The position numbers and the translations under genes were made by a program. The notes under the pieces are model-generated. The model did no database searches. It was given only the letters and a program-made list of their open reading frames with translations, and was not told the origin of the DNA. This document shows positions 9,481-18,853 of a stretch of 64,000 nt of DNA, in pieces (within the stretch, counting starts at the first letter, position 1; every line of letters begins with the position of its first letter). Source of the DNA: Microstegium vimineum (taxonomy: Eukaryota; Streptophyta; Magnoliopsida; Poales; Poaceae); assembly GCA_022036555.1 (NCBI GenBank), contig CM039119.1:40892858-40956857 (forward strand), given 5' to 3'.

Positions 9481-11997
9481 GGATGGGCAGACTCTCTAGG
9501 AGAATTAACAAGAGATGAAGATCAATTCAATAATAAAGATAAGAGTTCTCCTGAGAAAGAAGTCATACCTCCAACAGAGGATGTATTACTTGCTACAGAG
9601 GAAAGAGACTTCATCGGAAACACCAACACAAGAAGAGTAAACATTCAAGTATTCATCAGGAGTGGACCATGCTCCTTAAGACATTTGAATTAGAAGAGAG
9701 GTCCGGTTCGATGGACCTAAATCTCCGAACCTCAGCCGGAAGGTAAACTCAGTAAGTTATCTGCATATTTATTTCTCTGCATTGCATTAGTTGCACTCTT
9801 TCATATTTACTTTCCATAAATATTTTTTAGTACTATTTATATATATCATCCTTAGTATAATCCATTGCATAATCATCTTAATCAGAGCATATCTATTTTA
9901 TTGCACTGCATTGCATTATAAAAAAGAAAAACCTTTAAGCCCCATGTGAATAAGTCTTCCAACTATTTACTGTGGAGGCATAAAAAATATTGCATTAGTC
10001 GTTTGCATATAAAATTGAAAATCTAAAAAAATATACTTGAATATTCGAATTCTACAAAGCTCTAGACAATCAAGGCATAAATGAATTATCGCTAACGCTT
10101 AATCTGTTCCACGAGCTTTGTTGTCTATCTGAGTTTAGCAGGATTTGGAAAGACTAGATAGGATTAGATAGCTTCATCTACTTTGAGAAGTACAACTACA
10201 TCAACTACCATCTTTGAAGTCTCAGAAAAGTGAAGTAAGTCTACACTGTCTAAATGAATGACTATGTCAACATCCAGCTTGGGGGAGAGCACCCCCATGT
10301 ACCCAGGTAAGTATCCTTAGTCACTTAGGTTTACTTAGATATTAGTTACATAAATAAATTAAAAAAAAATGTGAGCACATGAAGGTTGACACTTAATCAC
10401 AAGAGTTACAACTTAGATACTTTTCATTGTCTACTTTATCCTTAATAGAGTTTCCTATTTAGTAATAATAATAGGTGTGTTTAGAAGTTGCTAATAATAA
10501 AATGAAGAACTCTGAAGATAGCTCTATGGAAATGATGAACAGTTGCTCTGCCGTAATTCCTTTCAAGTACCTAGTTTTTAGCCTTAAATTCTTCCGAGTT
10601 TTAGATATAACTGTTTTGACATGAAGATTTGCTCTGAACCTAAAACTTGTGGGTTGCGAATGCTTGAGCTAAGTCTAGATAGTTGATAGGTATGATATGA
10701 GAAAGTTGAGCTACTATTTATCTTGTTCCTAGCAATACTAGAGTTCTGGAGAATTTATCTTTTGAAAATTAAAAATATTACATGATGAGTCTCTGTATGA
10801 AGAGAGCTTGAATTCCTACCACAGCCATATATACATGCCTGGTAGATTAGGAAAATATTCACTATCATATTTACTGCTTGTATTTGCATTGAGTTTTGTC
10901 AAGCTTTGTTGACCCTTAGAGACTTGTCAGGCTTTTAAAATTAAGATCACGTACACTCCACTCATATATGCTACTTCTACCCCGGAGGTACGCATCCACA
11001 TATATGCCATTCAGATCCACCAGAAAAAATGCTCTACTCCTACCTTGGGAGTATGCAACCAAAAATATCCCAGTTCTCCACCTATCCATATATTCCATTA
11101 CCTCAGTTATAACTGTTCCAAAGATTTCCTTGTTATCTTCTCTCAAAAGTGTTATTATAGAAAGAGACTTGGGGTTGTCAAAAAAAATATATAAAAAATA
11201 TATAAAGAGAGTAAAACATGGACAAGGGTCCTATCAAAACAATGGGTACTTAGATGCCCGCCTCTCTAAAAAAAATTAAATAAAGAGCAAGCCCAAGTTC
11301 TCTCAAAAGTTCCAAGTTCCAAAAGAGAGATGTATGTATATTTATATTCAAGGAGCAGAGTAGAATCAGGTTCCACCATACACCCTCATATATCGACCAT
11401 ACACCATTATCCACCACATATCCACCCTCATACATCCACCATATATCCCATACACACGCACATCTTGATTTGATTGTATGCTCTGTTTCTCTGGATCCAT
11501 TGTTTGACTTTACAATATATGCTTTACAAGTATGTATGCGTTGTTTCTCCCCACCTATGAACTCCATATATTGCCTATTAGTTATAGGGTGAGAGAGAGA
11601 AGGCACATTGTTACTTTGCCTGTTCCAAAAATAATACATAATCTAAGAGAAGGCATTACACCATTGTTTCCTTGGTAAGGATCCACAAATACCACATATA
11701 GAGAGACTTGAGAGGGTCATGCAAAAGAGACTTTGAGTTTTATTTTGAAAACTTTGCAAAACTCCAGGATGAAGGTAAAGTGAAGAGCTTGAGACATAGT
11801 ACTGGGCTTGATCATTCTACTTTTCAATTACTCAAGACCCAAGTGATGGCTATAAGCCCCATGGTTGAAGGTAATATGGGTAAGTTTAAAAGTCAGAATA
11901 GTTACTCTAATCCAGAGGAGAATTCTTGTTTGAACGCATGTGTACCTTTAAGGCGTGAAAGCATTGTAGCAACTCCTGATCCATCATTGAGTTCATC
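9481..11997. other. 3' non-coding region of element A
   Basis: No gene. Contains blocks shared with B and F: TTAAGCCCCATGTGAATA at about 9937; a block around CTTAATCTGTTCCACGAG at 10098; a polypurine-like AGCTTGGGGGAGAGC at 10277; ATGGAAATGATGAACAGTTG near 10527; ATCACGTACACTCCAC near 10946; and CAATATATGC near 11513. Conservation between element families that have lost their coding parts suggests RNA-level function, which is inference. Confidence 0.6.
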
Positions 11998-12034
11998 TTT
12001 GCTCAGGGACGAGCAAAAGGTAAGCTTGGGGAGT
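11998..12034 (+). promoter_or_regulatory. Hairpin plus polypurine tract of element A
   Basis: TTTGCTC-AGGGAC-GAGCAAA can fold into a 7 bp stem and is followed by GGTAAGCTTGGGGAG, the purine tract directly before the 3' LTR. The same pair occurs at 58258-58295 in element F. The tract primes plus-strand DNA synthesis in LTR elements. Confidence 0.75.
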
Positions 12035-13246
12035 TGTTGACGGTCCTTAAGTACCAATTTTAACCGTCAACTAAACATGGAAAAGGATCTAAATGAAACC
12101 ACTAGCTAGAATTAGGGTTTATACTGACAAAATTCCACGAGTTTTGGTGAATGTCTTTTTCTGCAGGGGGTTATCAGAAAATACCAAGGAAAGGCCCACA
12201 TGTCATGTTTACATAGAGATAATTATCAACCGTACAATTTTCTATACTCAGGAAGGCTCTAGAAGGAACTGGACCAAGCCAGAAGCCAGTCCGGCCCACA
12301 CCCAGGGCGCCCGCCCTAGGGTTTGGGGCGCCCGCCCTATTGTCTCGGCCAATCAGGGTCAATCTCACGGATTATGCTCCACCGCCTTTGAGGATGAATC
12401 TAAACCACTCGCTTAAGGTCGATTTGATCCGACGGTCCACGTTCATTTGAGGAGGCTATATAAGGAAGGCCCCTGACCCCCCTGAGGATAATATCATCTC
12501 ATTATTCTTCTCCAGAGCAAAAACTAGGGTTTCAAGATGTAGAGAAGGAGAGAGGTCCCTCTAATTGTCTAGATCTAGATCTTCTAGTTCTAGTTCATCT
12601 AGTTGTAATTAGAGGTGAGAGAGAGGAGGAGAGAGAGCTAGGAGGAGCCGGATCTTCCTCAACGTTGTACCTTTGCAGTATCTGGTTCTGAGCAATCTCC
12701 AGGTTCTTCATTTATTATTTCTAAGTATCTTATTTCAGTTCTTACTTTATTCTATTTACGGGATCTCCGCTCGTATTGAGTGGTCTAGTTTAAACATTGA
12801 ATTAGAGTAGTAAGCGGTAGTGTAGACGTGGTGTTTAGACTAGAGTTTACCTGAGTTTGCGCCCAATCCTACGGATAGTTGTGGTAGCCTCAGGGGTGAC
12901 AACTCTGTAAGGCCTTTGTAGTCCACCACGTTCGGGTTGGTGTTTTCGTAGAGCTTTTGGCAGCCTCCCCCCGACTACCTTTTTCCTAGTCTTTGTCGAG
13001 AGTCGGGAAGGTACTGTTGCTCCGAAGTAAGTAGAATATCGTGGACCTTTGATTAGATATCCCCCTTAGAAAACTCTAAAATCTCTCTACTCAGTTATCT
13101 TATTTACCTTTGGATGCTCTTAGTTCTTATCTAGTACACTTCACGTTCCCTGTGGAAATCGATACCCTTGGAATACTCACGGGTGAAAGCTACAGCGGTA
13201 TCCGTGCGCTTGCGGGTTTATCTGTTTGCGTTAAGAAATACCAACA
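12035..13246 (+). repeat. 3' LTR of element A
   Basis: A 1,212 bp LTR matching 5214-6408, from TGTTGACGG to ATACCAACA. It carries two GGGCGCCCGCCCT boxes (12304-12338) where the 5' LTR has one. It is followed by another primer-binding site instead of flanking DNA. Confidence 0.92.
12457..12465 (+). promoter_or_regulatory. TATA box of 3' LTR A
   Basis: TATATAAGG in the same context as in the 5' LTR. Confidence 0.72.
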
Positions 13247-13359
13247 AGCTTTCTGGCGCCGTTGCCGGGGAACGGTAGCTGTGCTAGTTTCGAACCAAGT
13301 CATCCGTTTACCTTTTTCATTTTTTTCCTTTTTACCATCTTTCTCACCTTACCATTTTC
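13247..13359 (+). mobile_element. Second primer site and leader of element A
   Basis: After the 3' LTR the sequence repeats the start of the internal region (6409-6521), including the tRNA-Asp primer site at 13254-13271. It stops abruptly and Tat LTR sequence follows. This is the left end of a second, deleted copy sharing the LTR, as left by unequal recombination. Confidence 0.85.
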
Positions 13360-13501
13360 CCCCGAGGGTAAATGTCGTTACGGATGACGTCTCCCTGGAT
13401 CGGACGAGGCGGAGAGCCTTTTTGGGTTGGAGGGAGGATTATAGGGTGGTTTTGTTTTCGCGAAGCGCGGAGTTAGGGTACCTATTCTCAGGTATCCTAC
13501 A
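13360..13501 (-). repeat. Terminal fragment of a reverse-oriented Tat LTR
   Basis: Reads one GC-rich module (ACGGATGACGTC, GACGAGGCGGAGAGCC) and then TTAGGGTACCTATTCTCAGG, ending TATCCTACA. This is the reverse complement of the first ~140 bp of the LTR of element C (TGTCGGATACCTGAGAA). Its other part is at 5132-5208, beyond element A. Confidence 0.75.
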
Positions 13502-16165
13502 CCTGACATCTCTTCTGGAAAAGAAGAGAATTTATTGGAGACAAAGAAATACAATTAGATGGGTTAAATTTGGTGATGAGAATTCTAGTTTCTTCCAAGC
13601 TCTAGCTACTCAAAATCACAGGAAGAATTTCATTGTGTCCCTTTGCACACCAGATAACATTCTCATCTCTGACCATGAACAAAAGGTGGGTTTAATTTAT
13701 GAAGCTTTCAGAAATAGGCTGGGTTGAGCGAATTCAGTGATATTGTTTTTGATATAGCCAATCTGTTGGAACAACAAAATTTGGAAAGTCAAGATGAAGA
13801 GTTCTCCTTAGAGGAGATTAATCATGTGATTAAATCCCTTCCCAATGATCATGCCCCTGGGCCTGATGAGTTTAATGATTTATTCATAAAGAAAAGTTGG
13901 GCCCTCATTAAGCAGGACTTTCTAAGACTGTTCTCTGATTTCAGTAATAGCAGTTTAGACATAAGCAGTATTAACAACTCCTACATCTCTCTTATTCCTA
14001 AGAAATATAATCCTGCCTTTATTTGATGACTACAGACCCATATCTCTACTTAATTATTCCCTCAAGAGCATCACCAAACTTCTTTCAATCAGGCTTCAGT
14101 CAGTTCTACCCTCCCTGATACATGACAATCAATATGGCTTCATCAGTGGTAGAACCATCCAAGACTGCCTCGCTTGGGCTTTTCAATTCCTCCACATTTG
14201 TCATCACTCTAAGAAAAAGATTGTGATCCTTAAACTTGACATTGAAAAAGCCTTCGACAAAATAGAGCACCCTTTCATTCTCGAGGTTTTGAAACATAAA
14301 GGCTTCTCGGTGAAATGGATTAATTTGGTAAAGGCCATTTTGGGCTCCGCTTCATCTGCTGTTTTGCTCAATGGAATTCCAGGGAGGACTTTTATTTGTA
14401 AAAGAGGTGTCAGACAAGGGGATCATTTTCCCCCTTACTTTTTGTCCTAGCTGGGGATTTTCTACAAACCATTGTTAATAGAGCTTGGCATTTAGGGGTG
14501 TTGAAACATCCACTGAGTGAGGATTTTGGAGGTGACTTTCTCATTGTTCAGTATGCTGATGACACCTTGCTGATTTTACTGGCTGAATTTTCAAAGGCCT
14601 TTTAAATTCCTTTTCAGACAATACTAGCCTCAAGGTGAATTTTCATAAGTCCTCTTTAATTCCAATTAACTTGAATGCAGAGGAAACACAACTTCTAGTA
14701 AACACCTTTGGCTGCAAGGTTGGGGCCATGCCTTTCACATATCTTGGGCTACCACTTGGTACTACTAGGCTAACTGTTCAATATTTTAGTCCTCTCATAT
14801 GCAGAATAGAAAAGAGGCTCAATGAAATCATTAAAATGCTCTCATATCAAGGTAGGCTGATTTTGGTTAATTCTGTTTTTTTAGCACTACCAACTTTTTA
14901 CATGTGCAGACTCCAAATTCCACCACCACTTATTGAACAAATTGACAAATATAGAAAACATTGTCTCTGGAGTGGGGGTGATATCAACAGGAAGGGCTCC
15001 TGTTTAGCAGCTTGGAGTTTAGCTTGCAAACCAAAAGAGAATGGTGGTTTAGGTATCATTAATCTCAGAGCTCAGAATTGTGCATTGCTTCTTAAATACT
15101 TGGACAAATTTTATAATCATGCCAATATCCCGTGGGTGAGACTCACTTGGAACTTTTTTTTTTTATAAAAGCAACTATATTCCCCCTCATTCTAAAAGCC
15201 CAATTGGATCCTTTTGGTGGAAAGATGTTCTTAAATTAGCAAATGAGTTCAGAAGCTTAACAAAATGTGTACCTTCCAAAGGAAATTCAGTTATGCTTTG
15301 GTAGGATTCTTGGTCAGATGGCCTACTGAAAGACAAATTCCCAGTACAGTTTCACAAGGAAGCCAAAGAGCTCTATCAGATTTTATCTAGAAAAAGCTAC
15401 TGCTGTTGTTTTTTACCTTCATGTCTCACCTCAGGACTCGAATCAGTTAGACAGTTTACAACCTCTCTTCCAAAGTTTTAGTTGGGATCTAAACACAGAG
15501 GATCAGTGGACCTATATTTGGGGCTCTGCAACCTTCAGCTCTCGAAAGGCGTACAATCTTATTATTGGGCAGCAACAAACGTCTCCTCTCTTCAAGTGGA
15601 TGTGGACCTCCGGTAATTTGGGGAATGGGGAAGCATAAATTTTTCTTTTGGCTTCTCCTAATGGATTGTCTCAACACCAGGAATTTATTGAGAAGAAAGA
15701 ATAGACATTTAGATGACTACATCTGTGTGTAACACCAGCTCATAGGAAACATGTTTTCATCTTTTTTTCACCTGTCCTTTTAGTACTGCTTGCTGGAATT
15801 CAATCAACATATCATAGGATACCACTCTTGAATCCCTTGATATGGTCTGTCAAGCAAGAAACTCCTTTGGGAGTAATGTGTTCAGAGAACTTGTGATCAC
15901 CGCTTGCTGGGTATTGTGGACTACAAGAAATGGAGCTATTTTTTATGCTAAAAGTAATGGTCTTAATCAATGGAAACATGCTTTCAAGGAGGAACTTGGT
16001 CTTGTTTGTATCAAGGCCAAGAAGAAAATTAGTGATGTGCTCATTAGGTGGTGTGAGAATTTCCCTTAAGTTTGTCTTCCTTTTTTCTTTTGGGCGTTGA
16101 TTGCCTTGTAAAGTCTGTTTCATGTCCTGTTTTCATATATATAAAATGCCAAAAAAATAGGTAAA
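13502..16165 (+). pseudogene. LINE (L1-type) ORF2, 3' part
   Basis: Starts inside ORF2, in the linker between endonuclease and RT (KKRIYWRQRNTIRWVKFGDEN). The RT domain follows: PNDHAPGPDEFN, YRPISLLNYS, YGFISGRTIQDC, LKLDIEKAFDKIEH, and the catalytic QYADDTLL (YADD at 14552-14563). Next come the thumb region (FTYLGLPLG, LVNSVFLALPTFYM), GGLGIINLRAQN, and a decayed zf-RVT region with FFTCPFS and CWVLWTTRN up to the stop at 16069. The 3' end has ATATATAAAATGCC and an A-rich tail. Stops and frameshifts occur throughout (14026, 14448, 15168 and beyond). It lacks ORF1 and endonuclease, so it is 5'-truncated or was cut by the Tat LTR. In life, ORF2 would nick DNA and reverse-transcribe its own RNA. 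Confidence 0.88.
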
Positions 16166-17670
16166 AAAACATGCAGCTCCTCTTTCACACGTTGTTAGAT
16201 CTCATGTTCACTTGACAAAATTGCTCATTCAAATTAGGAAAATTCCAAACAATTTTGGGGGAACAAACCATGTAAAGTTAAAGTCTGCAAAATAGTTAAT
16301 GAATACAAAATTAATTTTACGTTTATGTTTAGTGGTTTAGTTGAAATTTACCAAGATAATTAATATAATTAATGACTGTAAAATAGGAACCGTACCAAAA
16401 GAACCGCAACTGTCATCTTACAATTATTCACTGAGTAGGGAAATTGAAGCACAAAAGGTTTATGAGAGGAAAGGCGTACCTCATTAAGCTTTAGTTTCAT
16501 GGGATCCTAAACCACACATGCGGTAGGAGAAATGCAGCGCCCAGGGCCTGTTTGCACTGGTCCGACTCCTGGTGTCCGGCGCTCGTAGTCGTTGACGGCG
16601 TCGTTTGGCCTCTATTCACACTCGTACGCCTCCTAGTGCCTGACGTGGAGGCGTCGTTCATCTGGTGGCGGCGGGTCATTGGCGTTGAGGCGTCTAGAGC
16701 ATAGATGACCATCGTGCCGTGCCGTGCTGGCTCGTGTCGTGCCTAGTCGTGCTTCATGCCTGGCTGTGCTGTGTCTAGTTGTGCTTCGTGCCTGGCTGCC
16801 GGCTCATGGCCTGTTATGCGAGAAACACTTCAAAATTCTTACAAGTGTTCATCATTTTCAGCTTTTCACAAGTGTTTATCGCTTTAACATGTCACAACTC
16901 AATTATTCTTGTCACAAATCATTTTAACAAGTCATTTTTAACTAAATTAGCCGTTAAAATCACAATAACCAGGCCTGTCACAAGCCGCCTCTTAGATCGA
17001 GCCGTGCCCATGCCGTGGTGGTGACCCAGGCACGGCCCGTCCACCGGGCCATGCTGTGCTCGGGTCAGACCAAAACGTCGTGCCTTGGGCCGAGCCGTCG
17101 TACCTCGTGCCTTATGGCCAAGTATAGTCTAGAGCGGCGGCGTCCGTTCGGCTAGGGCGCGTCCACTGTCGTTGAGGCATCGAATGGCCTTTTTTATTTT
17201 CTGTTTGATGGAGCTAATAAAGCCAGCGACGGAAAGGCCGGATGAAGATCGATGGCGTTTCTTTTGTAATTTTGGTAACTTTTCTAATGGCCGTGATTTT
17301 TTCTTTCTCTTTTGTAATTTCCATAACTTTCCTAATTACCGTGATTTTCTCCGCGTGATTTTCTATCGGCCATTGCTTTTGACATGATTTTTTCTTTGCC
17401 GGAGAGGGGGTTGTAGCAATTTCCTTTTCTGCAGCCCTTGGATCGCAGGCGGCGGGTTGATCGCGGGAGTTTCACGATTGTTCCCTGGCCAAGCCTTGCC
17501 GTGTTGAGACCGTGCGATCGTGAGGAGAGTTGCTGCACGATTGGTCATTGCAAGCTCCGTGTTCTGACTGGATAGTAACTGTGTACATTACATGTAAAGT
17601 AACACTGAAGAATATATCAACTTTGAGGGAAGGTTTAGGTAGCTTCGCACATGTGCATCAATGTCCTTTT
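16166..17670. other. Unassigned region, no gene recognised
   Basis: The first part is AT-rich. From about 16530 it becomes GC-rich with dispersed GTGCC/GCCGTG words (16715-16800, 16990-17110), a composition often seen in grass DNA transposon remnants. I find no terminal inverted repeats, target duplication or domain. Short frames here give no recognisable protein. Confidence 0.5.
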
Positions 17671-17710
17671 TGTCGGATACCTGAGAATAAGGTACCCTAA
17701 ACACCGCACT

Positions 17711-17980
17711 CTCGCCCCGTCCGAGTGAGGGTGACATCACCCGTCCACAGGGGCTCTACGCCTCCGACCAACCAAGACAAGTATCGCTCCCTCGGAGGGT
17801 CTTCCGCCCCGCCCGAGCATGGGTGATGTCACCGAGACGTCATCCATCCTCGGGGGCTCTCCCGCCTCGTCCGAGTTAGGGTGATGTCAGCCGTGATGCC
17901 ATCTACCTTCGGAGACACTTCCGCTTCGTCCGAGCTAGCAAGACGTCATCTGTGATGCTATCTACCCTCGGAGGGGTTGC
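17711..17980 (+). repeat. Tandem LTR modules with TGACGTCA-like boxes
   Basis: Four modules of about 57-90 bp, each with a CGCC(C/T)CGTCCGAG-type start, one or two GATGTCAC/GACGTCAT boxes and CCTCGGAGG at the end. The boxes resemble bZIP (CRE/as-1) sites, TGACGTCA. An enhancer role is inference. Confidence 0.65.
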
Positions 17981-18461
17981 CGCCACAACCGGTCTGTGGC
18001 GTCCCGGCCTATAGTCAAAGGTCCACAGTCCCTCTCGTCCTCAGGGATGGGGGCTCCAAGGCATGTTCCGCCATGCCTGCCCCTGTGCCCTCCCTGCGGT
18101 ACAAGGTCCTGTGCGGCCTAACCGATGACTGACGTTCACCATCCCTGAGCCATACCTCCGACGGACACTTACACAGGGATTAGGGCACTCTCAACCCTGT
18201 ACGACAGAACGCGGGGGTGCCTGGCCCTGTGCTGCCAACCCCCGCCCATACCCAAGTCGGGGAACAGCGGTGTCCCCGGCAAAGAGGCGCATGACTACAG
18301 CTCCATCAAGAACGAACAGGGCCCGGGCGGCGTGTCTACAAGCATAATCTTCCCCGACAAGGAAGGTGAACAAAAGCTAAAACACTCCCAAGTCGACAGC
18401 CTCGGCCGGGCCCACGTTTCGCTCTCCCTCTCTCTGCTGTAAACCTCCATCTCTCCCTACG

Positions 18462-18469
18462 TATAAAGG
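18462..18469 (+). promoter_or_regulatory. TATA box of LTR C
   Basis: TATAAAGG within CCTACGTATAAAGGGGGAG, about 340 bp before the LTR end. Confidence 0.7.
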
Positions 18470-18800
18470 GGGAGAATGGAACTCTACTCTCTCGACATTC
18501 TCAGAATCCACTCGACTCATCCACACACACTTACGCTTGCATTCACGCGAGCTCTCACCAGAACCAAGAACCTATACGCACGAGACCTGGGAACCAGCTT
18601 CCCTCTCTCACCATAGCTTGTAGCTGCCCTCTACAAGCTCTCCACGCTCGGTAATACAACTCCGTAGAACACTGGACGTAGGGCGCTCGTGCCTGAACGA
18701 GTATAAACTGTGTGTTCTCCGAGCGTAACCATCCGATCTCCGACACGCTTAGAAATTTACTCGTTGGCTGTCTAGACCCCGCCATTTTAGACACTGACAG

Positions 18801-18820
18801 TTGGCGTGCCAGGTAGGGGG
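18801..18820 (+). promoter_or_regulatory. Primer-binding site of element C
   Basis: TTGGCGTGCCAGGTAGGGGG, one base after the LTR end. The same type of site follows LTRs of grass Tat elements; I do not assign the tRNA. Confidence 0.7.
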
Positions 18821-18853
18821 ACTTTGCGTGTCACCCGCATTTTTGAGTATCGG

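Larger units (their letters stand above)
5214..13246 (+). mobile_element. Athila-like LTR retrotransposon A, non-autonomous
   Basis: Two matching LTRs (5214-6408, 12035-13246) enclose 5.6 kb. A tRNA-Asp primer site follows the left LTR and a polypurine tract precedes the right one. The inside has no recognisable gag, RT, RNase H or integrase; only two decayed protease copies remain (8506-9480). The right LTR is followed by another primer site and leader (13247-13359), so the locus is part of a tandem or recombinant array, not a clean insertion; no target duplication is found. The 3' non-coding part is shared with B and F. Confidence 0.9.
17671..18799 (+). repeat. 5' LTR of element C
   Basis: A 1,129 bp LTR from TGTCGGATACC to ACACTGACA. 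It contains four GC-rich tandem modules (17711-17980), a TATA box (18462-18469), and a leader. CTTTT precedes it and would be the left target duplication; the right counterpart is lost. Confidence 0.85.

Noticed and set aside
10968..11639. Small frames in the 3' region of element A
   Set aside because: AT-rich, no similarity to a domain, and the blocks shared with B and F do not keep a common reading frame.
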